A stretch of 64,000 nt of DNA from Thalassia testudinum. Its lineage: Eukaryota; Streptophyta; Magnoliopsida; Alismatales; Hydrocharitaceae. Shown piece after piece: positions 22,686 to 34,779 of this stretch (positions are counted from its first letter, which is position 1; each line of letters begins with the position of its first letter). Where the stretch lies: the NCBI GenBank assembly GCA_037157565.1, contig JAZHRO010000002.1, positions 36,600,501-36,664,500 of the forward strand, in the 5' to 3' direction. Under the pieces are notes generated by a model. The model worked only from the letters and a program-made list of their open reading frames with translations. It had not been told where the DNA came from and did no database searches. Made by a program: the position numbers and the translations under genes.

Positions 22686-24279
22686 TGATAACACTACATT
22701 TTGGAGTAATAATTCTGCCAATTGGGGTTTGTCTTAAGGATAAAATGCACAGATACCACATCGTAAATAGGCATGGGAGCATTACATGCATAGCACATGG
22801 AGATTGCTCAAAATGCACTGTTAATGGCCATTTGTACAAGCTCATGTCAAAACAGGCCTCAGATGAGCAATCAGACCACACGGTCGGATTCAAAACGACG
22901 AACGGAGTCCAACGGATTCAAAATCAACCAAATCTGACGTTCGGTGCTCCCACAATTGGCCCAAGAAGTTCTGACCGTTGATCTAATGATCAATGGCCAT
23001 AAAGCCGCCACGTGGCACCCGATCGGCGCGTCTAGGACACCGCCCCGCCTCTTCCATCACCGCAGGACGAATCTCAGCCGTTCGATCTTCGCTGTTCAAT
23101 CAAATATCGAACGGCTCTCGCAGTGCCCACACATCGCAGCGCAACATCAGCTCCGCTCATCACGACCATCCGATCCCGCATTGGATGGCTGAGGATTGAT
23201 GAGGAAGCCCGACCATCCGCGGAGACATTGCAATGGTTGCGCCTCCACCTCACAGGCAGAAGGCATGGGTTCGAGGCACCTGCTGCAGCTTATCCGTCGA
23301 ATTCGTTCGCGCATCCAAATTTGATTGCTCAATCGCCATCGAGCGGTCTCGATAGCGCTATGTGGTGCCTCCTCAAGCATCGATGCTTCCACGCGTGCAC
23401 CTACGCTGGTCGACGACGCCCGATCTCACATGCTCTTGAGGCACGATTTGAGCACGCAGGAACACGCAATCTGGACCGTTGATCGGGGATCGAATGGTCC
23501 TCAGCGACTGCACACGGATCACGAAGGAGAAGAAGAATGGCATGCGCGTTCGATTGGCGGGCAGGGGTCTTCACCAACATTTTGGGATTACATGAGTGGT
23601 TGGAAGGGGTTTATATACGAAGAAGGGCTTTCTAAATGAAGGAGTTTTAGCGATGTCCCAGACGTTGCTAAAACCCCTTCTTCATTTAGAAAGCCCTTCT
23701 TCCTATATAAACCCCTTCCAACCACCCATGTAAGGCATTCAATACCTTTGCAAGTGTTCTACCCCATTCCTAGCCACCTTAACACTCTTTTGTAAGCGTC
23801 GGAGTTGACGAACCGCCGACGGAGCCAACCTCCACCGCCGTGGTCGCCTCACCGACTCCTCTTCCTCTTTCTCTTTCTCTCTCTTTCTAGCTTAGCTTTA
23901 TCTTACTTAAGCATTCATCTATTGTTGTATTTGTGAAACTCAAAGTTGTATGATTAAATGATGACGTTCCTTATTTAGCTATTATCTCTCTCTTGTTATC
24001 AAGTCTTCCTTAGCTTAAAGTTGCATGAATGCCATGACTTAAAAGAACTCTAACCCTACTCTCTCTCTCTCTTTCTTTCTCTCTCTCTACTTGCTTTTCT
24101 CCCACGTTTTCTTGCAAGCAAAAACCTGCCATTTCCATGACACTATGTTACAAAAAAACCCGATTTTCACTCCTCCCTGTGTTCGACACTCGAACTCACG
24201 TCTGTTTCTTTATTTAAAACCGACGCAGTGAACGCGAACTACAACAACCCTTTTAAACAAGCACGTCTGTAGCGTGTCA
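22686..24279 (+). repeat. Gyp-2 5' LTR (1594 bp)
   Basis: Runs from TGATAACACTACATT to GTGTCA, just before the PBS. It holds paired hairpins at 23076-23116, a B-box-like GGTTCGAGGC (23268-23277), a 67-bp inverted repeat with divergent TATA boxes (23591-23730), and CT-rich leader tracts near 23860 and 24058. The start resembles the Gyp-3 LTR (TGATAACACTGCAT), so the two are subfamilies. The 3' copy lacks roughly 870 bp of this sequence (about 22783-23653). Confidence 0.88.
23591..23730. promoter_or_regulatory. Gyp-2 LTR core promoter inside a long inverted repeat with two divergent TATA boxes
   Basis: Arms 23591-23657 and 23663-23730 are reverse complements apart from a few differences, with a loop of about 5 bp. 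The right arm holds TATATAAA (23704-23711), the expected LTR TATA box. The left arm holds its mirror image (23610-23617), pointing the other way. The RNA or cruciform could fold into a long hairpin, and transcription could start in both directions. Confidence 0.8.
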
Positions 24280-24284
24280 ATTTT

Positions 24285-24302
24285 TGGCACCATTGCCGGG
24301 GA
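24285..24302 (+). other. Gyp-2 primer-binding site (tRNA-Asp-like)
   Basis: TGGCACCATTGCCGGGGA, five bases after the LTR end; 16 of 18 positions match TGGCGCCGTTGCCGGGGA. Plant Athila-type elements commonly use this primer. Confidence 0.88.
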
Positions 24303-24940
24303 GGCAACGGATTTATTTTATCACTTCCATTTTGCATCCATGCTCACATGTTCAAGTGCATTTTCTCCTTCTACTTGATGGTTGTAGGAACTCAGCGCTT
24401 GGACGGCAAAGGAGCGCAACTCATGACGGTGGAGATGGAGTAAGCATAGAAAAGACCGGTTGTGAGTAGTTCTCTACCCGTGGTTATTTGCTTGCCTAAA
24501 AATCTAAAAAAAATTTAAAATCAGAAAAAAATTGGTGTGGTGAATGATTACCTGATCATCATCTTTAACTCATCACCCAACAAAAAGAAGAAAAAAAAAT
24601 TTATATATATACATTCTAACATTCTTAAAGATCTACTCTTTTTGGAGTGTTCTTTCTTTTAAGTGGTGTTTACGAAGCCACCGTGAATTGACATGGGCCG
24701 CACCACTCACCCCTAAAATTGACTCATCTGGTAGAAATTGCGTACACTAGGATGAGCACTTTAGGATTTTAGAGTTGCATCAAGTTAAAGGAAATCCACT
24801 GTCACCGGTTGTGTGCAAAAACTTGGCGTGCCTACTTGAAACTTGCCTGAAAACATTAAGACACGTCAACACTAAAAGTCACGAAAGTAAGGACAAACAT
24901 TAAAAGACACCACATCTTAAATCCTTGCTTGAAAACCATG

Positions 24941-27700
24941 TGTAACGACCCGATTCCCGAGTCCCTACGAGACACGAGAAACGGACCGATTCGACTAATC
25001 CCAAGACCTAGTCGTCCAACGAGGAAGTAACCAAAAGAGCAGTAAAATAAACCACATTCAACATGAAATATAACTAGCAGTAACAAAATACAGCAGTAAG
25101 AAAAAGAACTACTACAGCATGTACCACCATAACAGTAGAACAACATTTAACATAACAAGAACTGCGAGTAAAGAAAAGTACAAAGAGTAACAAAAACTAC
25201 TCACTACAGTGGAACAAAGAGGGCACAAAGGAACAGTGGTAACTCTACTGGACCCTACTCGGCCCAGCGTCCTCTGCAGCCGCTGACCCTGGCTGCTTAA
25301 CACCTGGTCCTGAAAAGTAACGAGTGTAACACGTCAGCGAAACGCTGAGTAGAGTGGCAGCTAAACTAAAGAAGCAGTAAAGTGTACAGTAGTTGTTTTA
25401 TTTTCTTTCTTCCTTTATTTACGTCTTTCTATTGTTTCACAATTTATCTATTTCTCAGATCCTTCACTTGATCTCGGATGTTCCTCGTGGGAACGATATT
25501 GATTGCAGTCTTTTCCGAACAGTAGAAGTAGCACGTGGTACTCTCCTGGCTGGGAGAGTCCCCCGTGGTGATCCTACTCTCAGTCAACCACCCCAAGGTC
25601 GCTGACAGACGTAACGGTGACTACGGCACGCACGATAAACGCATGGGTAGCTACCCCGCACTGGCACGCGGTTAGTCGTTTCCGTTAATGGGTGCGCCCA
25701 AAGCACAGCACGGAACCAGTATAGGGCAGAGCCCTCTCAGTAACAGGGGTCCAACCCCGCCACAGTAACCAAACAGGGGCCTTGCCCCTCCACAGTCCAC
25801 GCACCCTCGCCTGACTACCCTGGTTTGCCCAGTGGGCCTAACAAGTTGGTGTAGGTGAGCTAGCAGAACCCCGGGACCCGTGGGGTAGCTAGTACTCGCC
25901 CTACACTAGTAGCTCTCCTCAGTACTGTGTACACGAGGGCCAACAAGTCGGTACAAAGTGGCCAGACCTAATCCCGGGTCCCTTGGGCAGCTGGCTCCAC
26001 TTTGCACTAAACAGGTAACAGGTGCTTCCCCTGACACTACGTACCCAAGAGACAACACACCTCCACATCTTTCCTTCTCAGTTCCATTTCATTCTCTTTC
26101 TAGGAGTTCTACTCCTAATTCCCCGTAGGGTTCCAGCTCTTTTAACTCAGCACATTTAGGTTTCACCATTCCAGTTTCACGTTCATACAACCCATATTCT
26201 CAATCATGTTCATTTATTCATAACAGGCAGCTGTTAAACCAATTTACAGGCAGCTATTATTTCTTTTCCACATTTTCCAAGACTGCAATATCTATAATCA
26301 TATCACTAGTTTTCCAGTCCTAGGATTCATGCCGTACCCTAGGATCTATCATTCAATCTAGTTTTCCAGCCCTAGGATTCATGCAATACCCTAGGATCTA
26401 TCATTCAATCTGGTTTCTCATTCCTAGGATTCATGCAATACCCTAGGATCTATCATTCAATCTGGTTTCTCATTCCTAGGATTCATGCAATACCCTAGGA
26501 TCTATCATTCAATCTGGTTTCTCATTCCTAGGATTCATGCAATGCCCTAGGTTCTATTAATTGTTCCATAATTGTAACAAATTATGTTAATAATTTTAAA
26601 GCCACTCTACCAGTTACAACGGGAGTACTGGGGGCGTGGTCGGGAATCCCGCGTGCCTCCGCAACCCCCGAGACTGCAATGGAACGGGGTCCTATCACAA
26701 GGATCAAACACAAGGAGTTTCTCAAAATAGTATATAATTACTGTAGACGGGTAGAGGATTTAATTCTGAAAAGAACGCAACTCGAAACGCGAAAAACGGA
26801 CTCCGAACTGGCCCCAAACGGGTCGAAAACGACGAAATAGTGCAAAATCAGACGTCTGGAACCTCTTCCAGACGTCTTAAAATGAGGGTCAGATGGTACC
26901 TTTGCTCTGTATAGTCTCTCAGACGTCCAGAAGCCTGCGGGGGCGTCTGGCCTAGTTCCCAGATGTCCGATGGTCACCCCGGACGTCCGGAAGTCTTTCC
27001 CATCGTCTGGCACTGCAGTCAGACGTCTCATTCGCGTTGGATGGCGAATCTCAGAACTTGCGCGTACCCATTCCTCGCTCTCAGTACGGACGGTCGAAGA
27101 GAAGGAGGAAGTACGAAAATAACTTACCTTTCAAACGTCTGGACAGTCCTCGAGACGTCTTCCCCGTCGTTTGGTTGGAAACCCAGACGTCTGATTCTGG
27201 AAAAACTTCCAGAATCAGAGCGCGACTCGCCCTCCGCTCGTGACGCACGGCCGCGCCGCGTCTAGTCCGCCTGCTGCTTGAGCTGCAGCAGACCTCCTGC
27301 GTCACTCCGCGCCCGCTGCGCCCCCACCGGCCGGCTCTAGCAGCCCCGGCAAGCTCGAACCCTCACGGCCGAGCGCCTCCTCCCTCGCGTAACACCTCCT
27401 CCCGCACTCGCCGCGGCTGCCGCCACCGCCTCTCGCTCACTCTCGCACTGGCTGGAAGAAGAAGAAGGGGGCGGAGGAGATGAGAGTGAGGGGGAGGGTG
27501 AGGCCCTTTTAAAGCCACGCGAGGAGAGGGAGAGAGAGAGAGCGCAGACTGCGGTCGCAGGAGGAGAGAGGGAAAAAGAAGGAAGGTGCGGTGGTGCAGG
27601 TCTGCGCGCACAGGCACGCAGACGAAATCCCGCGTGCCGCAGAAATCAAATCCCAGACGTCTGGGCCACCTCCCAGACGTCTGAAGCCGCATTCGTAACA
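24941..27700 (-). mobile_element. S1: solo LTR of family S in the Gyp-2 leader
   Basis: 2760 bp from TGTAACGACCC to ATTCGTAACA, flanked by CCATG at 24936-24940 and 27701-27705. The uninterrupted site is visible in Gyp-3 near 40310 (AAAACCATGTTTTG). Orientation comes from similarity to S2 read on the plus strand. No PBS, internal region or gene follows. It carries four exact CAGACGTCTG palindromes (26849, 27184, 27654, 27674), many near-copies, and a 52-bp tandem repeat at 26319-26556. The ends resemble LTRs of Tekay/Del-type chromoviruses, an inference from terminal bases only. Confidence 0.9.
26319..26556. repeat. 52-bp tandem repeat, about 4.5 copies, in S1
   Basis: CCTAGGATTCATGC recurs at 26319, 26371, 26423, 26475 and 26527, exactly 52 bases apart. 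Each unit also contains CCCTAGGATCTATCATTC. The middle copies are almost identical, so the array expanded recently or was homogenised. Other S copies show at most one such unit. Confidence 0.95.
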
Positions 27701-28260
27701 CCATGTCTTGTTAGGAGCACACACACTTGAATTGGAGAACTAAGAGGGACCACCCCAATCAACGTCTCATCACATAACCTGAGCACAAGCACTTTCCTAA
27801 CCCATTAAAACATAGTAGACGTGCCCTAGGCAGGACTGGGTTAAGTCTCAAGAGGTGTGATTTTGTTTGCTGGGTGCTTGGCCTTCATTCCCTTAGTAAA
27901 ATCTAGTGACTAGGCTGCGGGGAAGTGTTAAACAACCGCGGTTGTGGGGTCTATGGAATCGACAGTGCAAGCCAAAGGAAGAACCTTCCCCACAATCCTC
28001 TTGTAATCAACCTGGCCAGATTAGCTTTGGGAAGGGCGGTCCTGTGCCTACGGATTTGATCGTTCCTTTGGAGATTTCTAGGTCCCCTAAGGAATACACT
28101 GTAAGGACTAGGCTTGCCTGCTTGGTTGGGCACACACACTTCTCGCATCTGTCGCTCTCTGCATCCCCTCCTGTTCTTCTCTAGTGTATGCACAGGAGAC
28201 GATCACTTCATCCCGTTTGCTTTGGGATGGGAATCCAGGAGACTTGATCTTGCTAGAGAC

Positions 28261-30301
28261 ATGGCTGAACCTAGAGTAGATGAGGTTGAGGACCAACCTC
28301 CACCAGATACAATGGCCATCATCCAAGCCCAGATCAATGCAAACCACCGGCTCCAGTAGCAACTGATCTATACTATCATGCAAGCCATACACCGGTTGTA
28401 GAATCCGCATGGGCAACCACGACCACCATTCCAGGACCGTAAGGGTAACCACCACTTGATCCACCACCATTCCAGGACCAACCTGGGCCCCTCGTGACTT
28501 CTACAATCCTTCTGTGATTCAGATTGAACCACACCTTAGGATCCCCGAGGGGGGAGATGATTTTGAACTGAAACCAAACGTCCTGAGCCTGATTAAGAGC
28601 CACTTCCATGGAATCTCAAATGAGGACCCCTTCCAGCACCTAGAGGATTTTGACCGGATTGCCCAGACTGTAAAACCCAGGAACATTAGCTTAGACATTG
28701 TCTTGATCAAGATGTTCCCCTTCTCACTGAGAGATAAAGCGTCTCACTGGCTTAAAACCAAAGGAAGACCCATCTCCACTTGGGAAGAACTGAGGCATGC
28801 ATTCTTAAAGAAATTCTTCCCCATATGAAAGATTAATGCCCTCAGAAGAGCATTACCACCTTTACACTCCAAGGAGGGGAACTGTTTCATGATTTGTGGG
28901 AGAGATTTAATGAACTATTGAGGAAATGCCCACACCACAAAGTACCGAGGTGGCAATTGGCCCAGATCTTCTACCATGGTCTGGACAGCAACCTTCAGAA
29001 CTTCGTTGATGCCTCATGTGGAGGAAACTTCCTGAACAAAGACGAGGAGAGTGCGTTTCAGCTCTTCGAGTCTATGAGGGAAAATTCTCTCAACAATGCC
29101 TCCATGACCCAGTTTAGTCGATCTAGTCAACCCCGTGGTGGGATCTATGAGGTACAAGCAAATTCTGGAACGGTTGACATGGATATCATTGCTAAGAAAT
29201 TGGATCGAGTGGAATTGGTAGATAAAAAGATAGATAAACTATTGAACCAGACCAGGAACCCATTGCAGACTTTCTCCCTAGCAAAGGGGGCTCAGAATAT
29301 TGACCTGGTCCAGCCACTAAGCCAGACGAACCTAGAGCAACCCCTGACCATGTTCTAGGGAGGGACCTTTTCTCCTTCAACCCCTGATTATTCTCTTCCC
29401 TCTCCCTCGTCACCGTCTATCTTTGAAGATGTCCAAGCTATCCAAGGTTATCCCTAACTTGACCCCTTCTCCAACACCTACAATGCCGGATGGCGTAATC
29501 ACCCAAACTTTGCTTGGACAAACCAGAAACCGCCTCAATTTCAGAACTAGCCCAGGCCAAACCAACAGCCAAACCCACCCTCCTATCAGCAAGGTCCACC
29601 AGTTAGACCCCCCTATAATAGGGCAGCCCCTCCCCCATAAAACCAAATGGACACCCTGATAAAGATGATGGCTGACATGAACCAAAAAACACCAGGAGGA
29701 AATGGCTTTAATGAAGGGACAGTTGAGCCAGCTGTTGGATTATAAACAATAGGGATCCCTTCCTTCCCAGCCACAACTGAACCCACGAAACATGATTAAT
29801 AGAGGCCCCAATTCCCAAGGGTTCCAAGGCAATTCTGGGTAGGCCCACATGGTCCAGCCAGCCCCACAAACACCCCCTGGGTTTGGTGCTTCTTCTTCCT
29901 CGTCTTCTCAAGGATCGACCCATGGTCCCAACGCCTTTACAAATGCGGTGACCTTGAGAAGCGGCACTAAAACCCAGGATACCAAATGGCCGAATCCTCC
30001 CATGACTTCACCCCCTGAAATGCATGACTCTGAAGAGGCGCAGGAAAAATCCAAGGACCCAGAAATAGAGCCTATTCACATTCAGACACCATATCCCGAG
30101 GCCTTAAAGACGATCAAGAAAAAGAAAAGTGTTGTGGAGAATGAGGAGCTTTTGGAGATCTTTAAGCAAGTTCAGATTAATATTCCACTCCTCAAAGCCG
30201 TCAAGCATATTCTAGCTTACGCCAAGTTCCTGAAGGATGCCTATACATCGAAGCGTAAGCCAAGACCTCAAGCACCTACGAAGGTTGTGCTCTCAGAGTA
30301 A
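28261..30301 (+). pseudogene. Gyp-2 gag (broken)
   Basis: The capsid-type structural protein packages element RNA. The ATG at 28261 (MAEPRVDE) matches the Gyp-3 gag start at 40873. The conserved retrotransposon gag core is at 28514-28828 (FPFSLRDKASHWL, TWEELRHAFLKKFFP), and a second part continues through WERFNELLRKCPHH (28894 on). The C-terminal Pro/Gln-rich half ends at the TAA at 30299-30301. Breaks include an early TAG after NHRLQ, a frameshift near 28390-28510, a TGA after FFPI near 28826, and several TAGs in the Gln-rich part where Gyp-3 has Gln codons. No CCHC knuckle is visible. Confidence 0.85.
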
Positions 30302-30310
30302 GCAAGTTCC

Positions 30311-32105
30311 ATGAAATCAAGTAACCTTCTGCTCAAACGAACTGACCCAGGAGCTCCCCTTATATCCTGCAACATTGGGGATATGACATTTGATAGAGCG
30401 CTCCTAGACTTAGGTGCTTCCATCAATCTGATTTCGACGACCCTGTACCACCAATTTGGATTCGGAGAATTGACGTCCACACCTGTGACCATCCAATTGG
30501 CTGATAGATCTGTAAAGACCCTGAAGGGGTTGTTGAAGACGTGATTGTGTGGGTCAAGGACTTCTATTTCCCGGTCGACTTCTTGGTGCTCGACATGGAA
30601 GTCCCTGAACAACTATAGAATGCACCCATCATCCTAGGCAGACCCTTCTTAGCTACGGCTAAGGAGAACATCGATTGTGACACGGGATGCATGGAAATCG
30701 CCTTTGGAGATAGGAAGATATAGTTGGATATCTTCCGGGCGACCAAGTCTTTTGATTGCGACTGTCTCGAGGAACACGATCTCATGGAACCTTTGGTCGA
30801 GGAATGCCTCACCCTTAGTTCTGCCTCAGACTACCTGACCCAATCTTGTGACGATTGCTCTAACCCATCACCATCTGTGCACACGGACCTTTGTAGCGTT
30901 GATTACCATCAACCAGCATCGTTTGAGGAGATTGACGTTGATAAACTCCTACCTTTCCCCTTTCCGTCAAACATTGTTCCACCCACACTTCAACTAAAGC
31001 CGCTACCAGAGAACCTCAAGTATGTCTTCCTAGGACCTGACCAAACCTTCCCAGTGATTATCAATGCCAACGTAACCAAGGATCAGGAACTTAGGTTGAC
31101 CGCAACCTTATCAGAACATAGGGCTGCCATTGGTTGGACTATTTTAGACTTGAGAGGAATTAGCCCCACCTATTGCACCCACAAGATTTACCTAGAAGAT
31201 GGGGCACGACCCTCCCATTAGATGTAGAGACGGTTAAACTCAAATATGTTGGAGGTCGTTAAGAAGGAAATTATCAAATGGCTTGACGCCGACATCATCT
31301 ATCCCATCTTCGATAGCCCCTGGGTGAGCCCCACTCAAGTGGTTCCGAAGAAAGCCGGGCTCACCATTGTCACCAATGAGCATGGCGAATCCATCCCAAC
31401 CCACACTACCACTACTTGGTGGGTATGTATTGATTATAGGAAGCTCAATGGGGCGACCAAGAAAGATCATTTTCCCTTGCCATTCATTGATCAGATCCTC
31501 GAACGATTGGCAGGGTAGAAGTATTTTTGCTTCCTGGATGGATATTCAAGATATAACCAAGTCACATTGCTCCTGAAGATCAAGAGAAGATCACATTCAC
31601 TTGCCCGTACGGCACGTTCGCATTCCGTCGTATTCCAAGTTATGCAGTGCACCCGCTACCTTTCAGTGTTGCATACTAGCCATCTTTTCAGAGATGCTGG
31701 GTGAATACCTGGAGGTCTTTATGGATGATTTCTCAGTGTTTGGGAATTCATTTGACCACTATTTGAGCAACTTGGAGAAAATCCTGAAACGATGTATCGA
31801 GGTTAATTTGGTGTTAAGTTGGGAAAAGAGTCATTTCATGGTACAAGAAGGAATCGTCCTCGATCACATCGTATCGCATAGGGGCATTGAGGTGGATTGA
31901 GCTAAAGTTGATTTGATTTTCAAACTTCCCCCACCTAGCTCGGTCCAGCAAATTCGCTCATTCCTTGGACACATTGGCTTCTACCGAAGATTTATTAAAG
32001 ACTTCTCCAAGCTCTCCAAACCCTTGACCGACCTTCTGGCTAATGACACCCTATTCCACATGACCTCTGATTGCATCCAGGCTTACTACACCCTCAGGGG
32101 TTTAG
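30311..32105 (+). pseudogene. Gyp-2 protease and reverse transcriptase (broken, cut by S2)
   Basis: 30311-30544 carries an aspartic protease with LLDLGASINLIS (active site DLG, usual for Athila where other gypsy elements have DSG/DTG). A linker region follows at 30724-31221. RT covers about 31246-32105, with VCIDYRKLN, FLDGYS (first catalytic Asp) and the active-site box FMDD at 31718-31729, then the thumb region with SFLGHIGFYRRF. Stops occur near 30541, 30721, 31219 and 31516, and a frameshift follows near 31570. S2 begins at 32106, after GLV in the sequence leading to RNase H. The active-site residues themselves are still present. Confidence 0.87.
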
Positions 32106-34774
32106 TGTAAAGACCCATTCTATTCTGAGCCTTTTAAGGCATCTGGGCCCCTTTCCAGACGTCTAGAAATTGAAAAAAATTGTATGCAAGGTCGGGTCTA
32201 CGTGCTGGCTGCACGTAGACAGCCTTCCTCTCTTCTCTCTCTCTTTTCTTTTCTCCTTCACTGAACCCTAGCTACTCTCTATATAAGAGCCCTCACCCCC
32301 CTTCCTCTCTTCTCCACTTCACCACCACCTTCCTTCTTCCTCTCCACTGTAGTGAGAGGGACGAGCGAGAGAGAGGGAGTGAGAATGAGTAGTGAGGAGG
32401 AGTGGCGTGAAGAGAGGAGGAGGAGCTTGAGCTCGCGAGTTCGTGGGAGCTCGCCGGAGGACGCACAGCCGGAGCAGCACGTGCGGGAGGAGTGAATTGA
32501 GGGAGCCATCCCCGACACCCTGCTGCAGCCGGAGCTGCAAACGAGGAGGAGACGCAGCTGCGTGCGGCGAGAGGAGCGGGAGCTCGCTCTGGTTCTGGTT
32601 TTTTCCCAAAATCAGACGTCTGGCGTGTCGTCCAAACGACGGGTTGGACGTCTGGTGACGACATCGGACGTCTGAAAGCAAAGTTTCGTGAAGGTACGTT
32701 CCTCTTGCTGTTACGACCATGTAGGCCGCACCGCGGAGCCAATCTGTGTGGCTAAAAGTGGGAGATTTGGTCTGTCGTGCGCAGGCACAACTTTGGGAAG
32801 GCGTGGGGCACACCCTCCCACGCGTTTCGAACATCTGGACAGCTTACTAGACGATCGGAAGCACTCCCAAATGACTGAAGGAGAGGTCGAACGTTTGGAG
32901 CGAAGTCCAGGAGGTCAAGTAGGGGTTCTGGACGTCTAAAGTCGATGTAGGAACTTGAGGTGAGACCCTGGACGTTTTAAGACGTCTGAACCTTGTGCCA
33001 AACGTCTGATTTGGGTCTGCAGTTCTATTTTTGACCCATTTAGGGTTCGTTTGAGGTCCGTTTTACACAAGAAAGATATCTGTGGTTTCCTTGTGAGTTC
33101 CTCTATATGTTAGAAATCCTTATATACTATTTTGAACATTCTGTTGTGTTATGTTCCTTGGTATAAGACTTCGATCTGTTGCGTGTTCAGAGCTTGCTGA
33201 GGCACGTAAGTCTACCGTTCGAGCCCCCAGTACTCCCAGATTTTCTGGTAGAGTGGTTTCCCCCTGTTTTAATTATAAAACATAAATGCATGTGTGAAAT
33301 TGGATAACTAGAACTTAGGATGTGGCATGAATCGTAGGACGAGAAACAATTGCACTGTTTGTATGCGTGTTTGAGATTGCAATCATAAATGAATGAGTAG
33401 AATTGTAAATAATTGCCTATTAATAAATACGAGCTGCCTGTTGGAATATGAAATGCCTATGCTAGTTAAACAGTTACCTGTGATATCACTTGTCGTGTGT
33501 GTAAATTGTGGAAATACGAGCTGCATGTGTATAATATGAGAATGGAAATGTGAATGATGAAACCTAGTATGGAACAACCTGGTGAATATGAGCATGAACC
33601 CTATGGGGAATTAGGAGTAGAGCTCTTGTGGATGAATGGAATGGATCTGGAAATGTGAGTGAGAAGTGTGCTGGCACTTGAGTACATGGTATTAAGGAGA
33701 GTGACTGCCCCCTTTTTAGTGTAGAGCAGAGCTAGTTGCCCTGAGGTTGGGACCTGGGGTTAAGATTGACCACTCTACACCGACTTTTGTTGGCTCTCGC
33801 GTACACTCTACCGGAGAGAGCTACTAGTGTAGGGAGAGCGCTAGCCACCCCACGAGGCCCAGAATTTAGCGAGCTATCCTACACCGACTTGTTAAGCCCA
33901 CTGGGCAAACCGGGGTAGTCAGACGAGGGTGCGTGGACTGTGGAGGGGCGAGACCCTTATTTGGTTTTGAGGGGCTAGACCCCTGTTCCTGAGAGGGCTA
34001 GGCCCTATACTGTTCTATGCTGTACTTTGGGCATACCCGCTAGCGGAAATGACTGACCGCGTGCCAGCAGTGTGCGGTAGCTACCCGTGTGCTTATCGCG
34101 CATGCCGTAGTCATCGCTACGTCTGTTTGTGACCTTGGAGTGGTTGACTGGGTGTAGGATCACCACGGGGGACTCTCCGACCAAGAGAGCACCATGTGTG
34201 CCTTCTACTCTTCGGAAAAGACTGCAATCAAGATCATTCCCACGAGGAACATGCAAGATCAAGAAGGAAACCTGAAAGTAAACCAATGGATGAAAAAGGA
34301 ATTACTTGTAAAATAAATAATTGGAAAAGATAAATGTACCTATTAGCTTTTACTGCTTAGATAGTTGGTTACCACTCTACCCAGCGTTCGCTGACTCCGT
34401 TTACTCATAACCCTTTACAGGTCCAGGAGTTGAGCAGGCCGAGTCACCGACTGCAGAGGGTGTTGGGCCCAATCGAGCCTAGCAGTAGTTTCCTGTTTTT
34501 ATTGTACTCTCTGTTCTACTAGTGAGTTTTAGACTGTTGTTACCATTTCTATTCCTGTACTTTGTTCTACTTTACTGTTGTGGTGGTGATATGTATTGTT
34601 AGAAGCTTTTGCTTCCTTTACTGCTTGTACTCGTTTACTGGTAGTTACTTTGCATAGTGAATGTGGTTTACTTTCCTACTTTTTGGTTATTTCTTGTTGG
34701 ACGACTGGGTCTTGGGATTAGTCGAGTCGAGTCGGCCTCGGGTCCTGTAGGGATTCGGGAACTGGGTCGTAACA
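32106..34774 (+). mobile_element. S2: solo LTR of family S between Gyp-2 RT and RNase H
   Basis: 2669 bp from TGTAAAGACCC to GGGTCGTAACA, flanked by TTTAG (32101-32105) and CTTAG (34775-34779), one mismatch. Gyp-3 has the empty site near 44658 (GACTTAGTCTCC). A good TATA box, TATATAA, is at 32280-32286, so U3 is short (about 175 bp) and the rest, some 2.4 kb, is R-U5. One exact CAGACGTCTG at 32613-32622 and many variants are present. No internal genes. Confidence 0.9.
32280..32286 (+). promoter_or_regulatory. S2 TATA box
   Basis: TATATAA in CTCTCTATATAAGAGCC. S4 has the equivalent on the minus strand at 60105-60111; S1 and S3 have weakened versions (TTTTAAAG near 27509 and TTAAATAG near 55308). 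Confidence 0.75.
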
Positions 34775-34779
34775 CTTAG

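Larger units (their letters stand above)
24303..28260 (+). other. Gyp-2 leader (interrupted by S1)
   Basis: Untranslated stretch between PBS and gag: 24303-24935 and 27706-28260 are its own sequence, about 1.2 kb. It parallels the Gyp-3 leader (39691-40872), including a shared GGGCCGCACCACTCA motif and the stretch ending AAAACCATG where S1 inserted. I see no conserved ORF. Confidence 0.7.

Noticed and set aside
22744..23639. Overlapping open frames in the Gyp-2 5' LTR
   Set aside because: LTR U3 sequence; the corresponding Gyp-3 LTR does not preserve these frames.
27363..27724. Open frames of about 70-115 codons in S1 and similar ones in S2 and S4
   Set aside because: They lie in the GC-rich R-U5 part of solo LTRs, differ between copies and are not conserved.
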